A program made the position numbers and the translations under genes. Shown here in pieces: positions 34,769-43,781 of a stretch of 64,000 bases of DNA (its first letter is position 1; the number at the start of each line of letters is the position of its first letter). This DNA comes from Pseudomonas sp. FP1742. Its GTDB lineage: Bacteria; Pseudomonadota; Gammaproteobacteria; Pseudomonadales; Pseudomonadaceae. A model generated the notes under the pieces. It had not been told where the DNA came from, made no database searches, and saw nothing but the letters and a program-made list of their open reading frames with translations. The stretch spans positions 2,914,001 through 2,978,000 of the forward strand of contig NZ_CP117460.1 in assembly GCF_030687145.1 (NCBI RefSeq). Reading direction: 5' to 3'.

Positions 34769-37700
34769 TTAGTCGAATGAAGACAGATTCACAATTACCG
34801 CTTCTTTGATGTACTTATCCTTGGCAACAGCGTTGTACTTGTTCTTCATCTGGACGAGATTGTCGAGAAAGCGGGGGTAATTGGCTGACCGCTGATTCAA
34901 TAATGCGACTGCCAGTGCATAAGAATCAGCATTCAGCAGTGCAGGTGACTCAGCGACGATCCTGGGCAAGCTGCCTTTTATTTTCTCGAATTTAGAAAAG
35001 CCTTGTTCGACGACCTCCGACATTCCGGCCGTGCTCAGTCCCTTCGGTTTTTTGGCCAGGTTCATTAACTGGGTCACATCAATATGGCCGCTCAGACCAT
35101 TTTTTGGGTCTATATCGGCATACATCAGATCCAGCGTGCGCTGTGAACCGTGAGACATTTCATGCACAATACCGTCGGCCACCCGTCCTGTGTCAAACTT
35201 TGTGGCTTGAAAGTACTGAGTCATCTCATCAGAGTTTATCGACAGGAATTTGCTATTGAATGTATCAGGCTGATAATTGCTGGCTTTCCAAGCTTCGAAG
35301 CGATCAGTGTACATTGAGGCCAACGAACGTTCGCCGGGAAACGTTTCAAGAATCACGTTGTTGAGAGTTACATGCTTGATGTCTTTTTTCATCGTGCTTA
35401 GCGCCTCGGCAAGATGCTCGAAAGTTGCAGCGGAATCATTGCCAAAGACATACTTGATAAGCGAATTGACTTCAAAGTCGCCGCGGGTCGTCAGAAGTTG
35501 CTGCAGCGCAGTGTCAATTTTTGTTTGGGCAATCGGAAGGCTTTTCTTTACATAAGAAAAGACGAAGCTGTCTGGCATCAACCTCCGAAGGAAGTGTGAT
35601 TTAAAACTTAGTTTGAAGTCGATAAGTTTCTTCCCCCACGGTTGCCCAACCCGGTTCAGGGCGTACCAGTTATCCTGCATGCGGACCGCCGACACGACGA
35701 AAGAATCTCCAGAGCTACCCAGCGGACGCCAGATTCCTTGTCCGATATCAGTTCGTTGCGCCGCTTTGATCAAGTCATAAGCGTCAGCGCTGCCGGTCAG
35801 TCTTCGAAGTTGATGGGTTGCATTTTCCAAAGAGTTCAAGCCAGCCCGACTGATACCCGATACACCTTTCTTTAAATACTTTCCGACGCCCAGGATCAGC
35901 TCTGGCGTACCGTCCAGCGGGTTGAACACAGAATGGAGAAACCCTAGGCCCAACTTGGCTAGCGCTCTGGCCTTCGAGGCCGTGGAAACCGCCTTTGCCG
36001 CGACGCTAACGGCTTTTGCAGCGACGCCAACGACCAGCAAAACGGTCATCGCAAGTTCAAGCGTGCAGGACAGCGTACTGCCCCTGTTACGGTCCGGATC
36101 GTCGGAGAAGAAGTCTTCGATGCAGGATTTAAAAGGCACAATAATATTAATGAATGTCTCGAATTGTTGTTCTTCTTTTAAGTACCTTTGCTCCAGCGCT
36201 GTCCGGCCCCGTGCATCTTCTATCAATTCGGCGTACGTCCAGAGGGGGCGATGCTTCAAAATGAAATTTGTCAGGGTGCTGAATTCTTCGCTTTGATAGC
36301 TCTCATAATAGCCAGGCTTAACAGTGCGTCTTGTTTTTACCGATGCGTTCAATGATCCCAGTTTTTCAATGACCCCATGACTGGACTGTGTATTGCCTGG
36401 TGGAACTCCATGGGTATAGCTCTCTATATCAGTTGGCAAATTGTGGATTTTTGCAGCTTTGCTCAAACTGTTGATGTGGTCGGTAAAGTCCAGTCTCGCA
36501 GGTTGTGCCAGCAGTCCTTCTTTTTGCACAAGTGCTGCCAGTTGCGGGTTCTCCCTGCATTCACCGTGCAAGGTGAACAGTTCATAACAATACAGCCGGC
36601 CTTCATATCTCGAGCACATCACGACGCCATAGCGACCCGTGGCTTCATCTTTGGCTTTCTGTTTTTCCTGAGGAAACAAATCGGGAGGCTGGATGATGGC
36701 AACCGAGGGGCGGATAGTGAAGAAAGTGACTTCACCGCACAGCAAACGAACTCGGTCAGTCGGTGGTAACGCCGACAAAGCCAGATTGACAATACTGGCC
36801 ATCGCTTTTTCCAATGGCGCATAAGCCTGGTCAAAACGACGTTTGAAAATCCCCTCTGTAGAGACCAGATTAGGCACAAGGTGCGGAAATTTCTGGTAGA
36901 TACCAGGGCTTTTTTTCAAGTCCCAGTTCAGTGTCCCCAGATGGTTGGACATGTTGAGCTCTACCATGGACATGGCTAACGGCTCGAAATTGTTGAACTC
37001 GTGCCAACCCCGTTGTTTCTCGAACAGTATTTTTTCGTCGATGAAATCGCAGTCCGGCACGATCTGCTCAAGTATCTCCCGGGAAATCGCTTTTCGACTG
37101 GGCAGCGGGGCCGATAACGTGGCGACTGCTTGCGAATAGACATCCGCAAAGGTCTGATAAGCCTCAATGGCACGATCACCAGAACCTTTATAGTCACTGA
37201 TCACTTGCTCAAGAGTAATCACGTTGTTCAACAGCGCCCAGTCAATAATCGGGTCGACTGACAGCACGCTGTGCAGAATTTCCAGCTGCTTGTTGACTGG
37301 CTCAATCGCTTCAAGTTGCATGACGTTTGCAAAGGTCATGGAAAGCACGGAACCGCAAGCGTTGGCTTCTGCTATGGCAACACCCCGACAGAACGTAATC
37401 CATTCGGGGGTGCCCAGTCGCAATGATTCGGGCAGATCTCTTACCAGAAATTCGGGTGCCCTGCCTGCCAGCAACAAGTAGGCGGCGAGAGTACTGGTGT
37501 TAGAAGGAATGTCATGCTCATTCTCAAGATGCCGTTCCAGTTCAGTGAAAACCTCTGGAACCGATTTTTCTATGTTTTCAGGCGCATAAAGGTTGTAACC
37601 CGCGATGTGATTTCGACGCTCGTCGCCTCCCGCGTCCGGGTAAATGTCGAGAATAATTGCAGTCATGAGCGCCTGTTCGAGGTTCAACTCAGAGACAGAT

Positions 37701-38563
37701 TCACCTGATTTGGATCCGTACCAGTCAAGCGCTTTTAAATAATTTTCGGACCAGCTTTTGAAATAGGGGTGTATACCCAATTCGTGCAGCAGTTCGCGGC
37801 AATTCAATCGGTTTGCTGTTTTCGAACGGTTTCCCAATACAATGCTACACAGGTCCACCAGCAGCTTTCCGCGTCCCCCGATGTGTTGAGCGGTCAAGGT
37901 ACGAATTGTTTGCCTGTCATCCGCCGATAACACCAAAGCCTTGTCCTCACTGCCTGTGATGGCTTCCCAGTAGTTACCCAATGCCGGGGAAGGGTGGTAG
38001 TCAAACTCCAGATGCTTGATCAGATTTTTAATGCGTTTTACATCTTCGGGCAGTTCGTATTCGTGGAAGGTGATCCATTGAGCAACACCCAGTTGATTGT
38101 CGAAGAACACCACTCTGTCGATGGTTGCTGCAATATCAGCGATTGCAACCAGATCATCATTGAGGTCCGGATCAAGTTTTGTTTTTGCGGTCAATCGTAT
38201 TTCGCGGCCATTATGGGACGCGATGATGTGTCCGGCATCGACAACATAGAACGAAGCATCGGGATGAACGGCATAGTAGGCGAGCACTTCTTTAAAGGCG
38301 GGCTTGTCGATCATGTTCCGCAACATGACAGCGCCGGGGCGCAGTGCCTGTTCGAACGAAGAACCTTCGGTCACTGTAATGAATAACTCTTCCCAGTCTA
38401 TCTGCTCATTGTTTTCTTTTCCGGAAATAGCCTTTTTAAGCTGTGCGATAATTTTGCCTCGCTCGATTTTATCGCCCTCAATACCTTGTTTAAGTCGAGG
38501 GGTAATGTCTTGAGGGCTTGATGGTTGCAAATTATAATTCGCAGCTGTGTGCCGTTGATTCAT
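34769..38563 (-). CDS. Large putative toxin with C-terminal HExxH metallopeptidase-like domain
   Basis: 1264 residues; ATG with GAAGGAAC upstream. No signal peptide. The architecture recalls the large Pseudomonas toxins with dermonecrotic/DUF6543-like N-terminal regions: a long helical body (1-800), a hydrophobic segment near 870-915 (LELAMTVLLVVGVAAKAVSV), then a C-terminal domain. In the last 130 residues, VHEMSHGSQRTLDLMYAD gives His1134, Glu1135 and His1138, then Thr1143-x-Asp1145-x-x-Tyr, and later LNADSYALA at about 1210-1216. This order (HExxH, TxDxxY, NADxY) is that of aspzincin (M35) peptidases, whose third zinc ligand is the Asp. Lower GC than neighbours. Target unknown. Confidence 0.75.
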   Translation of the reverse strand: MNQRHTAANYNLQPSSPQDITPRLKQGIEGDKIERGKIIAQLKKAISGKENNEQIDWEELFITVTEGSSFEQALRPGAVMLRNMIDKPAFKEVLAYYAVHPDASFYVVDAGHIIASHNGREIRLTAKTKLDPDLNDDLVAIADIAATIDRVVFFDNQLGVAQWITFHEYELPEDVKRIKNLIKHLEFDYHPSPALGNYWEAITGSEDKALVLSADDRQTIRTLTAQHIGGRGKLLVDLCSIVLGNRSKTANRLNCRELLHELGIHPYFKSWSENYLKALDWYGSKSGESVSELNLEQALMTAIILDIYPDAGGDERRNHIAGYNLYAPENIEKSVPEVFTELERHLENEHDIPSNTSTLAAYLLLAGRAPEFLVRDLPESLRLGTPEWITFCRGVAIAEANACGSVLSMTFANVMQLEAIEPVNKQLEILHSVLSVDPIIDWALLNNVITLEQVISDYKGSGDRAIEAYQTFADVYSQAVATLSAPLPSRKAISREILEQIVPDCDFIDEKILFEKQRGWHEFNNFEPLAMSMVELNMSNHLGTLNWDLKKSPGIYQKFPHLVPNLVSTEGIFKRRFDQAYAPLEKAMASIVNLALSALPPTDRVRLLCGEVTFFTIRPSVAIIQPPDLFPQEKQKAKDEATGRYGVVMCSRYEGRLYCYELFTLHGECRENPQLAALVQKEGLLAQPARLDFTDHINSLSKAAKIHNLPTDIESYTHGVPPGNTQSSHGVIEKLGSLNASVKTRRTVKPGYYESYQSEEFSTLTNFILKHRPLWTYAELIEDARGRTALEQRYLKEEQQFETFINIIVPFKSCIEDFFSDDPDRNRGSTLSCTLELAMTVLLVVGVAAKAVSVAAKAVSTASKARALAKLGLGFLHSVFNPLDGTPELILGVGKYLKKGVSGISRAGLNSLENATHQLRRLTGSADAYDLIKAAQRTDIGQGIWRPLGSSGDSFVVSAVRMQDNWYALNRVGQPWGKKLIDFKLSFKSHFLRRLMPDSFVFSYVKKSLPIAQTKIDTALQQLLTTRGDFEVNSLIKYVFGNDSAATFEHLAEALSTMKKDIKHVTLNNVILETFPGERSLASMYTDRFEAWKASNYQPDTFNSKFLSINSDEMTQYFQATKFDTGRVADGIVHEMSHGSQRTLDLMYADIDPKNGLSGHIDVTQLMNLAKKPKGLSTAGMSEVVEQGFSKFEKIKGSLPRIVAESPALLNADSYALAVALLNQRSANYPRFLDNLVQMKNKYNAVAKDKYIKEAVIVNLSSFD

Positions 38564-38771
38564 TAGTAGTTCCTTCTACGGGTTGTTGCTTAAAGGTGCG
38601 GGGATCCTCTTTTAGTTTAAGTTATTGAGCAACTGGCATTGTATTAGTGCCTGTTTCAGGTGTGGTTGTAAGTTGTTATGGGTGCTGAATGTTCCGTTGC
38701 GGAACAACTAAGAAGCACACCGCTCTTTTCAGGAGCAGGTGCTCGGTGCGAATTAAGCGTTTAGGTGTTCG
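38564..38771. other. Gap upstream of the toxin
   Basis: About 200 bp, AT-rich near 38600-38690. It should hold the toxin promoter. The repeat GTTCCGTTGCGGAAC at about 38690-38705 is a short near-palindrome (GTTCCG/CGGAAC). No gene was recognised. Confidence 0.4.
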
Positions 38772-39131
38772 TTATGCAAGCATGCCCTTGACCTTATCCC
38801 GCAGCTGATCAATCGAGAACGGCTTGCCGATCACATGCATGTCATCAGGCACCTCGATGCTTTCGGCATAACCGCTGGCGAACAGAATCGGCAACTCGGG
38901 GCGCAGCATGCGTGCCTGTTTCGCCAATTCCCGACCGTCCATGACCGGCAGTCCCACATCCGTCATCAGCAAGTCGATGTGCTGGTCCTCATCGTTGATG
39001 AATTCCAGCGCCTCTTCACAGCCATCGGCCTCAAGCACCCGGAATTCCAGTTCCTCCAGCACATCGACAATCAGCGTGCGTACGATGGCATCGTCTTCGA
39101 CGACTAGTATGGTGGAGGGGGTGGTGGACAT
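38772..39131 (-). CDS. Single-domain response regulator
   Basis: 119 residues from the ATG at 39129-39131 (a TTG five codons earlier is the alternative). One receiver domain: ILVVEDDAIVRTL (acidic pair), LLMTDVGLPVMDG with the phospho-acceptor Asp near 55, LFASGYAES and IGKPFSIDQL with the conserved Lys. No output domain, so it acts as a phosphate relay or by protein contact. Divergent from the CHASE3 hybrid kinase. Confidence 0.88.
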   Translation of the reverse strand: MSTTPSTILVVEDDAIVRTLIVDVLEELEFRVLEADGCEEALEFINDEDQHIDLLMTDVGLPVMDGRELAKQARMLRPELPILFASGYAESIEVPDDMHVIGKPFSIDQLRDKVKGMLA

Positions 39132-39389
39132 AGTGGGGGCACTCAAAGGTTGAATTGCGGTTACGTCGATCGAAATCGCCGGGCTCTTGCATCAGTAAGT
39201 GACGGATCACGGCAAGTTCCCGACGCGCTACAAAAAACAATAGCCGCACAAGAGCCGCAGAGAGTAACCGCTCCTTTGTCCCAGAGCAGCTAAATGCGGT
39301 TTTTTGCCGCAAAAGATGTCAGAAAAATGGATCGGCTCGGCCGTTTTGCGGCAGACTCGATGGTTTTCAACAGTCCGACAAGGCTTCCC

Positions 39390-42300
39390 ATGACCTCTGC
39401 GTCCTCGGTTGATGAACAACGATTTCGTAAGCTCCTGAGCCGCAACGTCAGTCTGCCGTTGGGTGTCGGCGTTATCAGCGCGGTGTTCTTCGTGTCGCTG
39501 ATCACCTATCTGCTGTCGGTGATCCAATGGGTTCAGCACGCTGACCGGGTGATCAATAATGCCAATGAAGCGATAAAGCTGACCGTCGATCTGGAAACCG
39601 GAATGCGCGGCTTCCTGCTCAGTGGCGACGAGCATTTCCTTGAGCCTTATGAGACGGCCAAGCCAAGAATAACGGTCGCTCTCAACACCTTGCTCGAACT
39701 GACCGCCGACAACCCGGTGCAGACCGACCGCCTGCACCGACTCCAGGCCCTGCAGACGGAATGGACCCATTACGCGCAATCGATGATCGATTTGCAGCGT
39801 GCAAACGGTGATTACCTCAGTGCAATCAAGGCCGGGCGGGGCAAGCGACTGACCGATGAGATCCGCAAGCAATTCGAAGACGCGATCGACATGGAGCAGC
39901 AGCTGCGTGCCACGCGCAACGAAGAGGTGCGGCGCACCACGATCTGGAGCATCGCCCTTTATCTGCTGTTCGTGGCCGGCATCAGTGGGTTGCTGGCCTA
40001 CATTGGCCGCCGTGATCTGCTCAACCTTTCCCAGAGCTACAGCGCCAACCTCGCCGCGCAACAGGCCAGTGCCCAGCGCCTGGAACAGCAAGCCTGGTTG
40101 CGCAACGGCCAGACCGAACTGGCCGAGCAAGTCTTGGGGCAGCTATCTCTCAATCTGTTGGGGCGCAGCATTCTGCAGTTCTGCGCGCACTATCTGGGCT
40201 CTGCCGTGGCGGCGATTTATGTTCGCGAGGAGCATGGTGGCCTGAAACGCATCGCATCTTACGGCTTCTCCCGAGAACAGGAGGCGCTTGAACAGCAGAT
40301 TCACAGTGGCGAAGGGATTGTCGGTCAGGTGGCGCAACAGGCGCGCCTGATCCGTCTCGATCTGGTTCCGGGCGATTACTTCAAGGTCAGCTCCGGCCTT
40401 GGCGAGGGCCTGCCCCAAAGCGTACTGGTGGTGCCGACCAGCGACGATGATCGAGTCAATGGGGTGATCGAACTGGGTTTCCTGCGGCCGCTGACAGATC
40501 GTGACGTCGAGTTGCTGGAGTTGATCGCCGGCAACATCGGCACCTCGATCGAGGCTGCTCGCTATCGCCAGCGTTTGCAGGAAGTTTTGGCCCAAACCCA
40601 GCAACTCAACGAAGAGCTGCAGGTTCAGCAAGAAGAACTCAAGACCGCCAACGAAGAACTGGAAGAGCAGTCGCGGATTCTCAAGCAGTCTCAGGCTCAC
40701 CTGGAAGCCCAGCAAGTCGAGCTGGAGCAAACCAACGAGCAACTCGCCGAACAGCGAGATGCCATGGACCTGAAGAACACCCAGCTGAATCAGGCCCAGG
40801 TTGAGCTCGAGGCGCGTGCTGAAGAATTGCAGCGCTCCAGCAAATACAAGTCCGAATTCCTCGCGAACATGTCCCATGAACTGCGCACGCCGCTGAACAG
40901 TTCGTTGATTCTGGCGAAACTGTTGGCGGAAAACCCGCAGGAAAACCTCAGCGCCGAGCAGGTCAGGTTTGCCGAGTCGATCTATTGCGCCGGTAATGAC
41001 TTGCTCAACCTGATCAACGACATTCTCGACATTTCCAAGGTGGAAGCCGGCAAACTTGAGGTGCGCCCGGAGAACACCAGCGTTGCGCGTCTGGTGGAGG
41101 GCCTGCAGGGGATGTTCCAGCCGTTGGCCACGGACAAGCAACTGGATTTTGAAGTCGAAGTGCGGGCTGACGCGCCACAGACGTTATTCACCGACCGCCA
41201 GCGTCTGGAGCAAGTGATCAAGAACCTGCTGTCCAACGCGGTGAAGTTCACCGAAAAGGGCACGGTCAGCCTGATCGTCGCGGCTCAGCCAGCCGAGGGC
41301 ATTGCCTTTATCGTCCGTGATTCCGGGATCGGCATCGCGCCGGATCAACAGGAAAGCATTTTCGAAGCCTTCCGTCAGGTCGATGGCGCCACCAACCGTC
41401 GTTACGGCGGCACTGGCCTGGGTCTGTCGATTTCCCGTGATCTGGCCACCTTGCTGGGCGGCTCCATCAGCCTGACCAGCACGCCGGGGCAGGGCAGTGT
41501 GTTCACCCTGGTCTTGCCGCAGCAGTACGTCGAACCGGGCGATACTCCCGTCGAGACGATGAAAGCCACGCCGGTTGCCATGCCCAAAGCCGCAGTCGCA
41601 GCCCCAGCTGTGCCGCTGATGGCCGAAGTCGAGATTCCGCGTTTCGACGATGATCGCAATAAGGCGCCATTCGCCACCCGCAGCATCCTGGTGGTGGAAG
41701 ATGAGCCGAACTTTGCGCAGATTCTCTACGATCTGGCGCATGAACTGGGTTATCAGTGCCTGGTGGCCCACGGTGCCGACGAAGGCTATGAGTTGGCCAG
41801 GCAATTCACGCCTGATGCGATTCTTTTGGACATGCGCCTGCCGGATCATTCCGGGCTCACGGTATTGCAGCGTCTTAAGGAGCACGCCGAAACCCGGCAC
41901 ATTCCCGTGCATGTGATTTCTGTCGAAGACCGCGTTGAGGCGGCGATGCACATGGGCGCCATCGGTTATGCGCTCAAGCCGACCACGCGCGAGGAACTCA
42001 AGGATGTGTTTGCCCGCCTCGAAGCCAAGCTGACCCAGAAGGTCAAACGCATATTGCTGGTCGAAGACGACGATGTGCAGCGCGACAGCATTGCCCGACT
42101 GATCGGCGACGAAGACATCGAGATCACGGCCGTCGGGCTGGCGCAGGATGCGCTCGACCTGCTGCGCACCACGATATTCGACTGCATGATCATCGACCTG
42201 AAGCTGCCGGACATGCTCGGCAACGACTTGCTCAAGCGCATGTCCCGCGAGGATATCTGCTCGTTTCCACCGGTGATCGTCTACACCGGACGCAACCTGA

Positions 42301-42860
42301 CCCGGGATGAAGAGGCCGAGCTGCGCAAATATTCGCGCTCGATCATCATCAAGGGCGCGCGTTCGCCCGAGCGTTTGCTGGATGAAGTGACACTCTTCCT
42401 GCACAAGGTCGAATCCCGTCTGTCCGATGAACGCCAGACCATGCTCAAGACCGCCCGTAGCCGTGACAAGATCTTCGAGGGGCGTAAAGTGCTGCTGGTG
42501 GACGACGATGTTCGTAACATTTTCGCCCTGACCAGTGCGCTGGAGCAGAAGGGCGCCGTCGTGGTGATTGGCCGTAACGGTCGTGAAGCGATCGAGCGAT
42601 TGAATGAAGTCGAGGACATCGACCTGGTGCTGATGGACGTGATGATGCCGGAAATGGATGGTTTTGAAGTCACCCTCGAAATCCGTAAAGACCCGCGCTG
42701 GCGCAAGCTGCCGATCATTGCGGTGACGGCCAAGGCGATGAAGGACGATCAGGAGCGCTGCTTGCAGGCCGGTTCCAACGACTATCTGGCCAAGCCCATC
42801 GACCTGGATCGCCTGTTTTCGTTGATTCGAGTGTGGTTGCCGAAGATGGAACGGATCTAG
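39390..42860 (+). CDS. CHASE3-GAF hybrid histidine kinase with three receiver domains
   Basis: 1156 residues from the ATG at 39390 (AAGG 6 nt upstream); longer in-frame starts exist. Order: membrane segment (LPLGVGVISAVFFVSLITYL), CHASE3 sensor (about 50-170), second membrane segment (IWSIALYLLFVAGISGLLAY), GAF (about 240-380), long coiled coil (LNEELQVQQEELKTANEELE), HisKA with SHELRTPLNSS, HATPase_c (NAVKF, DSGIGIAPD, GGTGLGLSIS), then three receivers beginning ILVVEDEPNF, ILLVEDDDVQ and VLLVDDDVRN. CheR follows, its GTG overlapping the TAG. Confidence 0.93.
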   Translation: MTSASSVDEQRFRKLLSRNVSLPLGVGVISAVFFVSLITYLLSVIQWVQHADRVINNANEAIKLTVDLETGMRGFLLSGDEHFLEPYETAKPRITVALNTLLELTADNPVQTDRLHRLQALQTEWTHYAQSMIDLQRANGDYLSAIKAGRGKRLTDEIRKQFEDAIDMEQQLRATRNEEVRRTTIWSIALYLLFVAGISGLLAYIGRRDLLNLSQSYSANLAAQQASAQRLEQQAWLRNGQTELAEQVLGQLSLNLLGRSILQFCAHYLGSAVAAIYVREEHGGLKRIASYGFSREQEALEQQIHSGEGIVGQVAQQARLIRLDLVPGDYFKVSSGLGEGLPQSVLVVPTSDDDRVNGVIELGFLRPLTDRDVELLELIAGNIGTSIEAARYRQRLQEVLAQTQQLNEELQVQQEELKTANEELEEQSRILKQSQAHLEAQQVELEQTNEQLAEQRDAMDLKNTQLNQAQVELEARAEELQRSSKYKSEFLANMSHELRTPLNSSLILAKLLAENPQENLSAEQVRFAESIYCAGNDLLNLINDILDISKVEAGKLEVRPENTSVARLVEGLQGMFQPLATDKQLDFEVEVRADAPQTLFTDRQRLEQVIKNLLSNAVKFTEKGTVSLIVAAQPAEGIAFIVRDSGIGIAPDQQESIFEAFRQVDGATNRRYGGTGLGLSISRDLATLLGGSISLTSTPGQGSVFTLVLPQQYVEPGDTPVETMKATPVAMPKAAVAAPAVPLMAEVEIPRFDDDRNKAPFATRSILVVEDEPNFAQILYDLAHELGYQCLVAHGADEGYELARQFTPDAILLDMRLPDHSGLTVLQRLKEHAETRHIPVHVISVEDRVEAAMHMGAIGYALKPTTREELKDVFARLEAKLTQKVKRILLVEDDDVQRDSIARLIGDEDIEITAVGLAQDALDLLRTTIFDCMIIDLKLPDMLGNDLLKRMSREDICSFPPVIVYTGRNLTRDEEAELRKYSRSIIIKGARSPERLLDEVTLFLHKVESRLSDERQTMLKTARSRDKIFEGRKVLLVDDDVRNIFALTSALEQKGAVVVIGRNGREAIERLNEVEDIDLVLMDVMMPEMDGFEVTLEIRKDPRWRKLPIIAVTAKAMKDDQERCLQAGSNDYLAKPIDLDRLFSLIRVWLPKMERI

Positions 42861-43672
42861 TGGAGCGCAGCGAAATCGAATTGAGGTTGCTGATCGAAGC
42901 GATCTACCTCAAATACAGCTACGATTTTCGCGATTACTCCGGCGCGTCGATCAAGCGTCGGGTCAACCATGCATTGAGCCAATTCGAGTGCAATACCATC
43001 TCGGCGCTGCAAGAGAAGGTGCTGCACGACCCGACGGCATTCATGCAACTGCTGCAGCTGCTGACGATCCCGGTCAGCGAAATGTTTCGCGACCCTTCAC
43101 ACTTCCTGGCGCTGCGTCAGGAAGTGGTGCCACTGCTCAAGACCTATCCGTCGATCAAGGTCTGGATTGCCGGTTGCAGCACCGGTGAAGAGGTCTATTC
43201 GATGGCGATTCTGTTGCGCGAAGAAGGCCTGCTGGAGCGCACCATCATCTATGCCACCGATATCAATCCGCGCTCGCTGGATAAAGCCAGGCAAGGGATT
43301 TTCTCCCTGCAGAATGTTCGGGCCTACACTCACAATTACCAGCAGGCCGGTGGTCAGCGTTCGTTTGCTGATTACTACACGGCAGCCTATGACTACGCCA
43401 TTTTCGACAAGAGCCTGTGCGACAACGTGACCTTCGCCGATCACAGCCTGGCTACCGACAGCGTATTCTCGGAAACACAATTAATTTCGTGTCGTAATGT
43501 ATTGATTTACTTTAATAAAAATCTTCAGGATCGAACGTTCGGCTTGTTTCATGAATCCCTGTGTCATCGGGGCTTTCTGGCGCTGGGCAGTAAGGAAACC
43601 CTGGATTTTTCGGCCTACGGCAATCAGTTCGAACCGTTGGTCAAGCAAGAACGGATCTACCGAAAATCATGA
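42860..43672 (+). CDS. cheR: CheR-type protein glutamate methyltransferase
   Basis: 270 residues from the GTG at 42860, which overlaps the kinase stop (TAGTG); the frame stays open 27 bp further up. CheR landmarks: helical N-terminus with GASIKRRVNHAL, VSEMFRDPSHFLALR, the S-adenosylmethionine loop WIAGCSTGEEVYSMA, ATDINPRSLDKAR, and LISCRNVLIYFNKNLQ. It lacks the C-terminal pentapeptide-binding tail. It probably methylates a membrane receptor or the coupled kinase rather than serving flagellar chemotaxis. The stop overlaps the start of the cheB remnant (ATGA). Confidence 0.92.
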   Translation: MERSEIELRLLIEAIYLKYSYDFRDYSGASIKRRVNHALSQFECNTISALQEKVLHDPTAFMQLLQLLTIPVSEMFRDPSHFLALRQEVVPLLKTYPSIKVWIAGCSTGEEVYSMAILLREEGLLERTIIYATDINPRSLDKARQGIFSLQNVRAYTHNYQQAGGQRSFADYYTAAYDYAIFDKSLCDNVTFADHSLATDSVFSETQLISCRNVLIYFNKNLQDRTFGLFHESLCHRGFLALGSKETLDFSAYGNQFEPLVKQERIYRKS

Positions 43673-43781
43673 ACAGTGCAGGTTTTCCGTGTACAGGAGC
43701 TATCGTCATCGGTGCTTCGGCCGTCTGCTTGTCGAACTGGAACGTATCGCATGCCAAGTAATATCCAGGCCAAATTACTGA
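43669..43781 (+). pseudogene. cheB: Remnant of a CheB methylesterase gene
   Basis: The ATG overlaps the cheR stop as expected for a coupled cheB. The first codons read MNSAGFPCTGAIVIGASA, matching the start of the CheB catalytic domain (IGASAGG, whose Ser is the nucleophile), but then the frame runs to an early TAA at 43759-43761 after 30 codons. In another frame the following bases read GRLLVELERIACQV to a TGA at 43779-43781, which looks like the helical C-terminal end. An internal deletion of about 170-200 codons that also shifted the frame fits. CheB normally has 190 residues in this setting. Confidence 0.7.

Noticed and set aside
41184..42404. 406-codon minus-strand frame over the hybrid kinase receivers
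   Set aside because: Shadow; three clear receiver domains are on the plus strand.
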